From an uncultured Porphyromonadaceae bacterium (GTDB lineage Bacteria > Bacteroidota > Bacteroidia > Bacteroidales > Muribaculaceae): DNA of 64,000 nt. The stretch spans positions 1 through 64,000 of the forward strand of contig CANRWW010000013.1 in the NCBI GenBank assembly GCA_947643665.1. The letters are read 5' to 3'. The notes beneath the pieces were generated by a model. That model was not told the DNA's origin, ran no database searches, and was given only the letters and a program-made list of their open reading frames with translations. This document shows, piece after piece, positions 1 to 9,402 of this stretch (positions are counted from its first letter, which is position 1; every line of letters starts with the position of its first letter). The translations under genes and the position numbers were made by a program.

Positions 1-32
1 AACTCTCAACACATTACTTTATTCCCCATTTA

Positions 33-65
33 TTGCCATAGTCTCGCGAATTCTCCGTATCTTTG
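33..65 (+). promoter_or_regulatory. Bacteroidetes-type promoter of the TonB receptor operon
   Basis: TATCTTTG at 58-65 matches the -7 consensus TAnnTTTG. TTGC at 33-36 is a partial -33 element, 21 bases upstream. The resulting leader to the chosen start at 219 would be about 150 bases, in which I see no recognisable riboswitch. The TTG that opens the ORF-track version of the gene at 63 lies inside this -7 box, so it cannot be the start. Confidence 0.6.
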
Positions 66-218
66 AAAGCTAAATCGTTCCGTTTTGCGCACGATTCGGC
101 TTACTACTTTGTATACCAGCCCAATAACCCGGTTAACATCTTTTCAACACCGGCTACAGCCCGTCTACAAGGCGATCATAAGCAACAACTAATACATCAT
201 ATTTTTACATTCGATTCT

Positions 219-3008
219 ATGAGATTAAAACTTTTTCTATCTCTGATGACATCGGCTATGCTACCCGCCATGGCACAAACTGCCGTGGTGACCGGAAGCG
301 TGATTGACGCCGATACCGGCAGCCCTATACCAGGAGCCGTAATCACAATCCAGGATCAAGGACTTTCAGTCACTGCCGGACCCGCCGGAGATTTCCGCAT
401 CAGCAACGCCCGCCCCGGTGAAGCTGTGCTTCTCATCCAGGCACCGGGATATGACAGCTCTGCCGCACAGACACGCCTGTTCAACGGTCAGAGCGTGGAC
501 GCTGGCGCACTCCGCCTCTTTACCGACTTTGCAGACAACGAATTTGTGATTGACAACCAGACGGAAGCGCTTATAGACGAGAGCATCATGGACGACGAGA
601 ACGACGCCTCACAGGCTGTAGGCGCGCTCACCGGCTCCAACGACGACATTTATTATAAATTCACCCGTTACGGGTACTCGCCTCTCTACTCCAACTACCG
701 CGGCTACCAGAGCACATGGCAGGAGACATACATCAACTCCCTCCCCATGAACGACCTCATCCGCGGCGGCTTCTCATTCCAGCAACTCGCAGGAATGACC
801 TCACGCGCTTTCCGCAACAGCACCGCCACCGTAGGCCTTGGGGCATCGGCCTATGGATTCGGCGCCATCGGCGGCAGCCAGAACTTCAACACCATCACAG
901 ACACCTATGCACCGGGCTTCAACGGCGCGTTGAGCTACACCAACTCAAACTACAAGTTCCGCGCAATGGCCACATACTCCACCGGCATGATGGAAAACGG
1001 CCTTGCCTTCACCATCAGCGCCATAGGTAGATTTGCCGACGAAGGTGTGGTGCCTGGCACATTCTACAACGCAGGAGGACTATTCCTCTCTGCCGAGAAA
1101 ATGCTAAACCGCAACCACTCCATCACCCTCACCGCATGGTGCAACCCACGCCAATATGCAAACGGAAAGTCTGTGGTAGGCGAAATCTTCGACCTCACGG
1201 GAGACCATCTCTACAATCCTACATGGGGATGGCAGAACGGCAAAAAGCGCTCCGACAACATACGTGAGAACTTTGACCCCACGGTAATGCTCAACTGGCT
1301 CTACAAGACAGAGAAAACCACCCTCAACACCGGTGCAGCTTTCCGCTGGGTGCACTTCGCCCGCACACGCCTGAGCTACTTCAAAGGAACCGATACCCGT
1401 CCGGACTACTACAAGAACCTCCCGTCCTACTATCTCAACCCGCTTGACGCCACCAATTACAACCCTGAAAAAGCGGCGTTCTACGAGGAACAATGGAAAA
1501 ACAACGAGGACTTCCGCCAGCTTGACTGGGACGGCTTCTACCTTACCAACGAGCTCAACAACATACAGAACGAGAACCTGCCTTATGACAAGCAGCTCGG
1601 TTCCACATACATGCAGCAGATGGAGCACTCCAACCAGTTCAACTTCATACTCGGCTCCACCCTCAACCACCGCCTCAACGACTACATGAGCCTTCAAGGC
1701 GGTGTAAACCTCAACTATACACGCACAAGCGACTATGCCACCGTGAAAGACCTCCTCGGAGGCCAGTTCTGGTATGACGTGGACGGCTTCTCTGAACGTG
1801 AGATATACAACCCCGAGGCATCACAGGATATCATGCAGAATGACCTCAACCACCCCAACCGGCGTGCAGTAAAAGGCAACCGCATAGGATGGGATTACAA
1901 CATCCACGCCCTCAAGGTACAGGGATGGCTCCAGAACCAGATCAACCTCCCCAAATGGGATGTGAACTACGGCATCAAGATGAGCTACGAGCAGTTCTAC
2001 CGCCACGGCAACATGCGAAACGGCCGCGCACCCCTGAACTCTTTCGGCAACTCAAAGACAATACACTTCGACGACGCTTCCATAAAGGCGGGCGCCACAT
2101 ACAAACTTGACGGACGCAACTATTTCACCCTGCAGGCTGAATACGGCACCGTGGCTCCTGTAATCAACGACGTGTACATCTCACCCCGCGTGAAAGACAC
2201 CACCGTAGACAACATACAGAGCACCCGCGTCTTCTCAGCCGATTTCCGCTACACATGGAACTACCGCCGTTTCCGCGGCTCAATCTCGGCATACTTCACC
2301 GACATGAGCAACGCCATCGAGCGCTACGGCTTCTGGGACGAAAGCCTCAACGCCTTCTGTAACTTCGCACTCAACGGCGTACACCGCCAGTACAAGGGCA
2401 TAGAGCTTGGCATGGCATACCAGATCACCTCCGCACTCCGCGTGAGCTTCGCCGGAAACTTCTCCCGCTACCGTTATGCCAACAACCCCATGGGCACGCG
2501 CTCGGTCGAAAACGGCCTCCAGCCAGACCAGACCACACAGTTCTACCTCAACAACTACTATTGCACCTCCACACCCCAGACCGCTTTCAACATCGCACTG
2601 GCATACAACGCCCCCAAGATGTGGTTCTTCAACGTGGACGCATCATGGCTTGCCGACTACTACGTGCGCCTGGCATACCCGCGCCACCAGATCATTGATG
2701 GACTGGCAGCCTATGCCGGCTCCCCCGCCGAGCTTAACCGCCTCGAAAGCGAGTTCACCGCACAGGAAAAACTGCCAAACAACTGGGTAATGAACGCATC
2801 AGTGGGCAAGGTGATATACATCAACCGCCAGGTAAGCCTCAACCTCAATGTATCGGTAAGCAACGTGATCAACAACCGTAACCTTATCACACAGGCTACA
2901 GAGCAGTTCCGTATTGACACCAAATACTACAACCCCAACGCATTCCCCACCAAGTACATGTACGCACAGGGAATCAAGGTATATGTAAACGCCGGGGTAC
3001 GCTTCTGA
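219..3008 (+). CDS. TonB-dependent outer membrane receptor with carboxypeptidase-like N-terminal domain
   Basis: Predicted outer membrane beta-barrel receptor that imports a ligand with TonB energy; the ligand is unknown. I start at ATG 219 (929 aa) because it gives a clean signal peptide (MRLKLFLSLMTSAMLPAMAQ); the longer track ORF begins at TTG inside the promoter. Residues about 22-105 form a carboxypeptidase-regulatory-like domain (VVTGSVIDADTGSPIPGAV). A plug-like segment and a long barrel rich in alternating aromatic residues follow, and the protein ends in phenylalanine (GVRF), as outer membrane barrels usually do. No SusD gene follows. Instead two DUF5689 lipoproteins are encoded 28 and about 1460 bases downstream on the same strand, presumably in one operon, so they are the likely surface partners. 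Family assignment is firm; substrate assignment is not possible from sequence. Confidence 0.9.
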   Translation: MRLKLFLSLMTSAMLPAMAQTAVVTGSVIDADTGSPIPGAVITIQDQGLSVTAGPAGDFRISNARPGEAVLLIQAPGYDSSAAQTRLFNGQSVDAGALRLFTDFADNEFVIDNQTEALIDESIMDDENDASQAVGALTGSNDDIYYKFTRYGYSPLYSNYRGYQSTWQETYINSLPMNDLIRGGFSFQQLAGMTSRAFRNSTATVGLGASAYGFGAIGGSQNFNTITDTYAPGFNGALSYTNSNYKFRAMATYSTGMMENGLAFTISAIGRFADEGVVPGTFYNAGGLFLSAEKMLNRNHSITLTAWCNPRQYANGKSVVGEIFDLTGDHLYNPTWGWQNGKKRSDNIRENFDPTVMLNWLYKTEKTTLNTGAAFRWVHFARTRLSYFKGTDTRPDYYKNLPSYYLNPLDATNYNPEKAAFYEEQWKNNEDFRQLDWDGFYLTNELNNIQNENLPYDKQLGSTYMQQMEHSNQFNFILGSTLNHRLNDYMSLQGGVNLNYTRTSDYATVKDLLGGQFWYDVDGFSEREIYNPEASQDIMQNDLNHPNRRAVKGNRIGWDYNIHALKVQGWLQNQINLPKWDVNYGIKMSYEQFYRHGNMRNGRAPLNSFGNSKTIHFDDASIKAGATYKLDGRNYFTLQAEYGTVAPVINDVYISPRVKDTTVDNIQSTRVFSADFRYTWNYRRFRGSISAYFTDMSNAIERYGFWDESLNAFCNFALNGVHRQYKGIELGMAYQITSALRVSFAGNFSRYRYANNPMGTRSVENGLQPDQTTQFYLNNYYCTSTPQTAFNIALAYNAPKMWFFNVDASWLADYYVRLAYPRHQIIDGLAAYAGSPAELNRLESEFTAQEKLPNNWVMNASVGKVIYINRQVSLNLNVSVSNVINNRNLITQATEQFRIDTKYYNPNAFPTKYMYAQGIKVYVNAGVRF

Positions 3009-3036
3009 TATATCATACTAAAACAGAGACGAAACG

Positions 3037-4434
3037 ATGAAAAAATCGATAATATACATGGCGGCTCTCCTCGCCGCCGCAGGATTCACCGCCTGCGACA
3101 ACGACTTCGAACGCCCTCCATATTATGAGATCGGCGACGACATCAAAGTTGAAGCCAACACCACCATAGAGGAGCTTAAGAAAGCCTTCACACAGGATGT
3201 GAACTATTTCAACACCCCCATAGGCACCAAGGAAAACGGCGAACACTATATAATCCGCGGCCGTGTGACATCGGACACCCGTGCCGGTAACGTATTCAAG
3301 AAAGTCTGCGTAGAAGACGAGACCGGAGGCATAATCTTCTCGGTGAACAACAGCAGGCTTTACGAAGTATCGCCTTTCGGCCAGGAAGTGATCGTAGACT
3401 GCACAGGCATGTATTACGGCAACTACGGCTTCGGAGTGCAGGTAGGCTCTGAAGGGGAGGCACATTCCACCACCGTGGCTCCGTCACGCATGCCCGAAGA
3501 CATGTGGAATGCCCATGTGACAGCTGTCGGTGTGCCTGATCCGGCACTGGTAAACGTGCATGAAGTGACACTTGACGACCTCCGCACCATCTATTCTGAC
3601 CCTGAGACACGCCTCCAGTGGCAAGGGTTGCTTGTGAAAGTAAAAGATGTGAAGTTCCAGACACCGGGCACACAGCTCGGCAAACAGAACCAGAGCAATA
3701 ACTCCGTATATCTGGTACCCGCTGCCGGCGGACAGGGACGTCTTGCCATCAACACATCCGGCTACTCTACCCTGTGGGACATCTACGCGCCCAACGGCAC
3801 AGGAGACATCACAGGTGTGCTGTCTGTCTACAACACCGACTGGCAACTCGCGCTTAACGACGCAGAAGGTATCGGTGACACATTCACCCCATGGATCCCC
3901 GCTCCCCCCGCCCTCTATGAGGAGACATTCGCCACAAACCAGGGCAGTTTCACCATACATAACATAGAAATGACAGGTCCCATGACCTATGTATGGAAAC
4001 ACGACGCATCGCGAGGCTATATGGTGGCGTCAGGCTTCGTATCAGGAGCTTCATACGCATCCAGCTCCTGGCTCCTGTCTCCGGTACTGGATCTCTCCAA
4101 GACAGAGGAACCATCCTTCACTTTCGACCACGTGACCAACAAATTCCCCGACCTTGAGACCGCCAAGCGCCATGTATCCATGGCCATCAGCGTAGACGGC
4201 GGAGACTGGCAGACCATAGCCATCAAGGAATGGTCCACAAACGCAGACTGGAACTTTGTGAATGCCGGCACCTACGACCTCTCAGCCTATGCAGGCAAGA
4301 AGATCATGATCGGCTTCCACTATACCAGTGAGGACGGGGCTTCCGGCTCATGGGAAATAAAGAACTTCGCTGTAAACGGCAAGGGCACCGTGACCGCCAC
4401 ACCTGGCGACACTTTCCCCGGCGGCTCCAATTAA
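3037..4434 (+). CDS. DUF5689 / choice-of-anchor-J surface lipoprotein
   Basis: 465-aa lipoprotein. The signal peptide ends in a lipobox with Cys20 (GFTAC) followed by an acidic DND, which in Bacteroidetes favours outer-surface display. Residues about 35-285 resemble DUF5689, which looks like an OB-type beta-barrel (GRVTSDTRAGNVFKKVCVED, then a VDCTGMYYGNYGFGVQVG strand pattern). Residues about 290-450 form a choice-of-anchor-J, jelly-roll-like module (WLLSPVLDLS, SWEIKNFAVNG). It lies 28 bases after the TonB receptor and 32 bases before a larger paralogue that repeats the same architecture. A role as ligand-binding partner of the receptor is inferred from position; the ligand is unknown. OB folds often bind nucleic acid or glycans, but nothing here decides between them. 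Confidence 0.82.
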   Translation: MKKSIIYMAALLAAAGFTACDNDFERPPYYEIGDDIKVEANTTIEELKKAFTQDVNYFNTPIGTKENGEHYIIRGRVTSDTRAGNVFKKVCVEDETGGIIFSVNNSRLYEVSPFGQEVIVDCTGMYYGNYGFGVQVGSEGEAHSTTVAPSRMPEDMWNAHVTAVGVPDPALVNVHEVTLDDLRTIYSDPETRLQWQGLLVKVKDVKFQTPGTQLGKQNQSNNSVYLVPAAGGQGRLAINTSGYSTLWDIYAPNGTGDITGVLSVYNTDWQLALNDAEGIGDTFTPWIPAPPALYEETFATNQGSFTIHNIEMTGPMTYVWKHDASRGYMVASGFVSGASYASSSWLLSPVLDLSKTEEPSFTFDHVTNKFPDLETAKRHVSMAISVDGGDWQTIAIKEWSTNADWNFVNAGTYDLSAYAGKKIMIGFHYTSEDGASGSWEIKNFAVNGKGTVTATPGDTFPGGSN

Positions 4435-4466
4435 CAGAACCCTACCCATAAGAAGAACTTAACGTT

Positions 4467-7232
4467 ATGAAAATTCTGAAATCAATCGCAATAGGTCTCG
4501 CTGCCATAGCAGCCCTGGGAGGATTCACTGCCTGTCAGGACGACTTTGACAACCTCAATGTGCTTGAGACCGTACCCAAGGCCGAGCTAGAGCCTAACAC
4601 CACCATACTTGAACTCAAAAAGGCCTTCTGGCAGGACGGCGTGGAAAACTATGCCACACAGGTAGGCACAAAAGAGGACGGATCGCACTATATAATCTCC
4701 GGACGCGTCATCACATCCGACTATTCCGGAAACATCTACAAGAGCCTTGTCATACAAGACGAGACAGCAGCCATCCAATTCTCCATCAACGCCTACAGCC
4801 TATATCAGAAATACCGCTACGGCCAGGAAATAGTGATAGACCTCACCGGCCTCTACGTAGGCAAATACATGGGCCTGCTACAGGTAGGAGCCAAGGGACA
4901 AAACTCGTCAGGCACGGAACAGACCTCATACATGAGCGACGCCCGTTTCTACTCGCTGGCACAGCTCAACGGACTGCCTGAGCCATCCAAAGTAAACATA
5001 TATACCCTTGAGAACCTCAGCCAGCCGGCAGCCGACAACATGCGCTGGCAGAGCGAACTGGTGCGTTTCAACAATGTTATCGCCGAACCACAGGAAAGCA
5101 ACCTCAACGATGAGGGGATCTTCAAACCTGTGTACACTTTCGGCATCTACCACGAAAATTTCGACCAGATCGTGAAAATTGACGGTACGGGCTACAAGCT
5201 GCGTACAAGCGGTTATTCCAATTTCTACTACGAACTTATGCCAACAGAGCCGTTCGACTTGCAGGCACTCCTGTCGTACTACAACGGCGACTGGCAGCTT
5301 TTCATCATCAACTACTCTGATGTGATGAACGCCGGCGACCCCACAATACCGGCAGGTTCGGAAAAGAACCCGTGGACCATTGACCAGGCTATAGAAAACA
5401 TAAACTCCGGTATCACCACATACGGGTGGACCAAAGGCTACATCGTGGGCACAGTGGCTCCGGAAGTTACAGAAGTTACCTCCGATGCCGACATCGAATG
5501 GGGTTCAGAAGCCACCCTGTCCAACACCGTGGTGATAGCACCTTTCCCCGAATGCCAGGACTACAAGTCATGCATCATCGTGCCGCTGCCGCAGAACTCA
5601 GTCATGCGCAGCAAAGTGGCACTCAAGGAGAACCCCGGCAACCTCGGCAAAGAGATCGCCGTACAGGGCACACCAGACATGTACATGGGCACATTCGGCA
5701 TAACCGGCAACCTCGGTACAGCAGGGGAGTTCAAACTCGAAGGGCTTGACCTCTCCGGCAAGGGGGATGGAACAGAAGCTAGCCCCTACAACTGCGCACA
5801 AATCATAGCCATGAACCCGCAGTCAACCACTGTGGCCGTAGAGAGTGGCATTTGGGTTCGCGGTTACATCGTGGGCTACTATGAGGAATACGAGGCGCAC
5901 TTCCAGGCGGCGACCACACAGCGTGCTAACATCCTCATCTCAGACGTCCTCAACCCCACAGACAAGGCACAGACCGTATGCGTGCAACTTGTTGCACAAT
6001 CTGACGCCCGCAACGCCCTCAACCTTGTAGACAATCCAGACAACCTGGGCAAACAGGTAGAGCTCAAAGGCGACGTGATGAAATACAATACCCTGCCCGG
6101 CATCAAGAACACTTCGTCATACAAACTTGACGGACAAAGCGGTGGCGACACCCCAACTCCGGGGCAAGCGCTCTTCTCACAGACATTCAAGGAGAGCCAG
6201 GGCGATTTTGTAATCCACAACGTGGAGCTCAACGCCGCATTGAGCTATGTCTGGAGCCACGACGCTTCATACGGGTATATGAAAGCCTCCGCTTTCGTGG
6301 CAGGCGCCTCACATGCCTCCAACTCCTGGCTCATGTCGCCTGTGCTTGACCTCAAGTCCGCACAGAACCCCACCCTGACTTTCGACCATGTGACCAACAA
6401 ATTCCCCGATATCGCCACAGCCAAACAGCAGGTATCGCTCGCCATAAGCGTTGACGGGGGAGACTGGCAGACAGTGGCCATACCCAACTGGTCAACCAAT
6501 GCCGACTGGACATTTGTAAACGCCGGCACCATAGACCTCTCAGCCTATGCCGGAAAGAAGATCAAGGTTGGATTCCACTACACCAGCACAGAAGGGGTAT
6601 CGGGCTCTTGGGAAATAAAGAACTTCGCAATCAACGGCACCGGCACCGTTACCGCCATCCCGGACACCACATTCCCAGGAGGCGGGGACACACCCGGCGG
6701 TGAAGACCCTGTAACACCCCCTGCCGGCGACTACAAAGGCGATTTTGACACCTTCAACGGTGGCGAACCCAAAAGCAGCCCCTATGGCACATACACCAAC
6801 GCCACCGGGTGGACGGCAGAAGGAAGCATCATCCTCGGAGGCCAGACTTCAGGAGTGGACGACGCCAACCCACGTTTCAGTTTCATCGGCGGACCGAAGA
6901 CATTAGCGGTATGCCTCAACGGTAAGACATCCGCCCCTGGCAAACTGACTTCACCGGTGCTTACAGACGGCATCAAAACCCTCACATTCAAGTACGGCAC
7001 AGCCTACAGCACATCAGCATCTAAGTTTTCCTTCACTGTAAAAGTGCTCCAGAACGGTACAGTTGTCAAAGAGGAGACGCTCACACCTGACATGACAATC
7101 AAGACAGCATACGACGCTTCTATCGAAGTAAACGCTACCGGCGACTTCACTATCGAAATTGTCAACAACTGCCCAAGCGGACAGGACAAGAACCTTGACC
7201 GCGTGGCCATCTGGAACCTCACATGGGACTGA
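4467..7232 (+). CDS. Multidomain DUF5689 / OB-like / choice-of-anchor-J lipoprotein
   Basis: 921-aa lipoprotein with lipobox Cys23 (GFTAC) followed by QDD. Domain order: DUF5689 (about 35-290); two DUF6359-like OB modules opening with GSEKNPWTIDQA (about 297-430) and GDGTEASPYNCAQ (about 433-560), each with a GYIVG strand and a later NLGK segment; a choice-of-anchor-J module (about 567-735) very similar to the one in the preceding gene; a linker rich in Gly, Pro and Asp; and a C-terminal jelly-roll-like domain (about 754-921). It is the last gene of the receptor operon and is followed by a 28-bp palindrome. The two paralogues probably arose by tandem duplication with domain gain. It is likely surface exposed and ligand binding; no catalytic motif was recognised. 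Confidence 0.8.
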   Translation: MKILKSIAIGLAAIAALGGFTACQDDFDNLNVLETVPKAELEPNTTILELKKAFWQDGVENYATQVGTKEDGSHYIISGRVITSDYSGNIYKSLVIQDETAAIQFSINAYSLYQKYRYGQEIVIDLTGLYVGKYMGLLQVGAKGQNSSGTEQTSYMSDARFYSLAQLNGLPEPSKVNIYTLENLSQPAADNMRWQSELVRFNNVIAEPQESNLNDEGIFKPVYTFGIYHENFDQIVKIDGTGYKLRTSGYSNFYYELMPTEPFDLQALLSYYNGDWQLFIINYSDVMNAGDPTIPAGSEKNPWTIDQAIENINSGITTYGWTKGYIVGTVAPEVTEVTSDADIEWGSEATLSNTVVIAPFPECQDYKSCIIVPLPQNSVMRSKVALKENPGNLGKEIAVQGTPDMYMGTFGITGNLGTAGEFKLEGLDLSGKGDGTEASPYNCAQIIAMNPQSTTVAVESGIWVRGYIVGYYEEYEAHFQAATTQRANILISDVLNPTDKAQTVCVQLVAQSDARNALNLVDNPDNLGKQVELKGDVMKYNTLPGIKNTSSYKLDGQSGGDTPTPGQALFSQTFKESQGDFVIHNVELNAALSYVWSHDASYGYMKASAFVAGASHASNSWLMSPVLDLKSAQNPTLTFDHVTNKFPDIATAKQQVSLAISVDGGDWQTVAIPNWSTNADWTFVNAGTIDLSAYAGKKIKVGFHYTSTEGVSGSWEIKNFAINGTGTVTAIPDTTFPGGGDTPGGEDPVTPPAGDYKGDFDTFNGGEPKSSPYGTYTNATGWTAEGSIILGGQTSGVDDANPRFSFIGGPKTLAVCLNGKTSAPGKLTSPVLTDGIKTLTFKYGTAYSTSASKFSFTVKVLQNGTVVKEETLTPDMTIKTAYDASIEVNATGDFTIEIVNNCPSGQDKNLDRVAIWNLTWD

Positions 7233-7288
7233 TGCCCGCATCCACTACATTCCGCGGCTGATACTCCAGCCATTCCACCCATAGACAG

Positions 7289-7316
7289 CTGTGGCGTCCG
7301 GTACCGGACGCCACAG
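7289..7316 (+). terminator. Perfect 28-bp palindrome, probable terminator
   Basis: CTGTGGCGTCCGGT is followed directly by its exact reverse complement, with no spacer. It starts 57 bases after the stop of the second DUF5689 gene. The following TTTCC is a poor U-tract, so termination efficiency is uncertain; a protein-binding palindrome is the alternative. Confidence 0.6.
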
Positions 7317-7761
7317 TTTCCGTAAATAAGTAAGTCATGAGCCACTAGATATAGGGTAACCCGATATAAATAACCCGTCCGGGCCTTGAAGAGATCCGCC
7401 AAATCCTGAGCATAAGGCATTTATACGGTTGAAGATTATGCCATAAATCAGGCGCCTGTAACTGGATCATCTTTGTGCGGAATTGTGCCCGCCTCTTCAA
7501 GGTGCGGATATAGGGAAACGATCCTATCCCCCGCACTGCCACCAAAACACCTCCCGGTATATTGCGTATCAACAGACTTTTTGTGGATTGAAAATTTTTA
7601 GCGGACAGTAATGATACGATATATATATTATTGTTTTCAAGGTTTATCGGACTGCTATAAATATTGCTGTTTTTTTGCGGCGCGAAGGAAACCTGCGAAT
7701 CAGGCAAAATGACACTCCAATAGAGATTCCTCAAAAAAAATGCAAAAATCAGGAGGCAAAT

Positions 7762-7793
7762 GTTGGCAGAATGAAAAAAAATGTCTAAGTTTG
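7762..7793 (+). promoter_or_regulatory. Candidate distal promoter for the 8003 gene
   Basis: TTGG at 7762-7765 and TAAGTTTG at 7786-7793 are 20 bases apart, matching the Bacteroidetes housekeeping pattern. It would give a leader of about 205 bases. Confidence 0.5.
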
Positions 7794-7833
7794 CAACGTG
7801 CTCTATAAATATGCTCTAAAACATAGGCTCATA

Positions 7834-7866
7834 TTTGGAGAGTGGGCAATAAAGTTGCTATCTTTA
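7834..7866 (+). promoter_or_regulatory. Candidate proximal promoter for the 8003 gene
   Basis: TTTG at 7834-7837 is an exact -33 element, 21 bases before TATCTTTA (7859-7866), which differs from the -7 consensus only at its last base. It would give a leader of about 130 bases. Confidence 0.5.
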
Positions 7867-8002
7867 GCCGTCCAACTTAAAAACGCTTAAAAACTGTCAA
7901 CTGCGGTTCCCAATCCCGCCATTGCAAACCAGCAAGCGATCATCACTTTGATAAAATTACAAACAACAATATCTCTTTAATCACGTAAAAATTTCTATCA
8001 GC

Positions 8003-9325
8003 ATGAAGAAACTTTACACTTTACTCCTTGGTGCGGTCGTAGCGCTCTCCGCTTCCGCCAGCGCACTTGCACCGCAACCGATTGCTTCCAAAATGGCAAA
8101 GCCTACAAAGCAGATGACAGCCAAACTGTCTCTTAAAAGTTTTGCTAAAGACGCACCTTCAAAAATCGGAGCAAACGTATCCATAGATGAAATCGCAGGC
8201 GAATATGAATGGACATATACAAATGCTATTGAACCAGGTGGCGACGCAGTCGGCACCGCCATTCTGGAAATAAAAGATGCAGATGCCGGGGTACTTTCCC
8301 TCACTCTGGGCAATTGGACAATCGAAGCGACATATTCAAAAGGTAACCTGAGCATCGCTCCAGGCCAGGATCTCGGTTACAATCAGGCAAACAAGATGCA
8401 GGTATATACTTACCACTGGCATTGGGTTCCCGATGGAGACGACTATACAACCAGTCCTCTTGACACCCCGATGATCGGTAGCGCATCCTTTGATGATAAC
8501 GATAATGTGATTATCGAATTTGATGGTGATGATATCCTGCTTATCGGCAATGAAAAAGTAGGATTCTTCATCGGATCATACAACAACAAGTTCGCTCCCG
8601 AATCAGAATGGGAAGACCAGCTTATGCCTGCAGAAGGCTGGGTTAGGCATTGTACTTCTACATTTACAGACGGATGGCAGGTTGCAGGTTACGGAGCTGA
8701 TCCAGCAGAGTTCCCATACGATGTAGTAGTGGAAAAGAACGTGTCAGCAGACTACGATGGCGTGGAATTATATCGTATTGTCAATCCTTATGGTGCAGGG
8801 ACTCCTTTATACAGCTATAACACAGATCCTAACGGCGGCGCTGGATATATCCTCTTCTCTCTGCAGATACCTGAATTTGTAATGGCTTATCCAGCAGTTT
8901 ACTCCGGTCTCACCGATGAATACGGCGCATATCTGAACTGCAACCTTGAAGGATGGGGTTTTATTTTCGGAGACCAATTAATGGGCAATAAAAACTGGAC
9001 ACTCCAGGATCTGATTGACAAACTCCAACTTGAGAAGTTATCAGCATATGAAAACGGCCTCATCACATTCCATAACTGCGTTTTCGCAACCAAGCAAGAC
9101 CCAACAGGGGCATTTAACTGGAAAGACGACGCCGGAAATCCCATCATCTTCCCCTCTACCCTTACACTTGCCAACACCGAAAATGGAGTTGATAATGTAG
9201 CAGCAGACCATGACGGCATTGTAGAATACTACAACCTCCAGGGCATGCGTGTAGAAAACCCGACAAATGGAATCTACATCAAGAAAGAAAACGGCAAGAC
9301 TTTCAAAGTACGCGTAGTCCGCTAA
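8003..9325 (+). CDS. Secreted protein of unknown function with T9SS-like C-terminal tail
   Basis: 440 aa. The N-terminus (MKKLYTLLLGAVVALSASASALA) is a signal peptide. The central part is rich in acidic and aromatic residues with a beta-strand pattern and no domain I can name. The last 45 or so residues (EYYNLQGMRVENPTNGIYIK, then KTFKVRVVR) have the pattern of the short beta-sandwich tails of Bacteroidetes secreted proteins: an NLQGMRV strand, GIYI, and a basic end. This suggests export through the T9SS, which fits the two PorU-like genes at 50208-58589, but direct sorting is inference. The gene is monocistronic, with promoters upstream and a strong hairpin terminator downstream. Its DNA is less GC-rich than that of its neighbours. 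Confidence 0.75.
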   Translation: MKKLYTLLLGAVVALSASASALAPQPIASKMAKPTKQMTAKLSLKSFAKDAPSKIGANVSIDEIAGEYEWTYTNAIEPGGDAVGTAILEIKDADAGVLSLTLGNWTIEATYSKGNLSIAPGQDLGYNQANKMQVYTYHWHWVPDGDDYTTSPLDTPMIGSASFDDNDNVIIEFDGDDILLIGNEKVGFFIGSYNNKFAPESEWEDQLMPAEGWVRHCTSTFTDGWQVAGYGADPAEFPYDVVVEKNVSADYDGVELYRIVNPYGAGTPLYSYNTDPNGGAGYILFSLQIPEFVMAYPAVYSGLTDEYGAYLNCNLEGWGFIFGDQLMGNKNWTLQDLIDKLQLEKLSAYENGLITFHNCVFATKQDPTGAFNWKDDAGNPIIFPSTLTLANTENGVDNVAADHDGIVEYYNLQGMRVENPTNGIYIKKENGKTFKVRVVR

Positions 9326-9361
9326 TCAGCAAACAAACGCATAGTAAATAAGCAAATAACT

Positions 9362-9402
9362 GGCGTGCCAGTTTCACAATTGTGAGGCTGGCACGCCTTT
9401 TT
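9362..9402 (+). terminator. Intrinsic terminator of the 8003 gene
   Basis: GGCGTGCCAG (9362-9371) pairs exactly with CTGGCACGCC (9388-9397) and is followed by TTTTT. The loop itself contains a 12-bp palindrome, TCACAATTGTGA, which could extend the hairpin. Confidence 0.88.

Larger units (their letters stand above)
7233..8002. other. 770-base intergenic region
   Basis: This AT-rich gap holds a perfect 28-bp palindrome just after the DUF5689 gene and two candidate promoters before the next gene. The 129-codon minus-strand ORF at 7345-7734 has no recognisable domain and composition typical of non-coding DNA, so I do not call it. No RNA gene was recognised. Confidence 0.6.

Noticed and set aside
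1104-1697. 197-codon minus-strand ORF inside the TonB receptor
   Set aside because: Antisense shadow of a well-supported beta-barrel gene; valine-rich translation typical of the opposite strand of GC-rich coding DNA.
7345-7734. 129-codon minus-strand ORF in the large gap before the 8003 gene
   Set aside because: No domain, no promoter on that strand, AT-rich non-coding composition, and it overlaps the plus-strand regulatory region.
9374-9385. TCACAATTGTGA palindrome resembling a CRP or Rex operator
   Set aside because: It lies inside the loop of a strong terminator after the stop of the 8003 gene, where an operator would have no obvious target.
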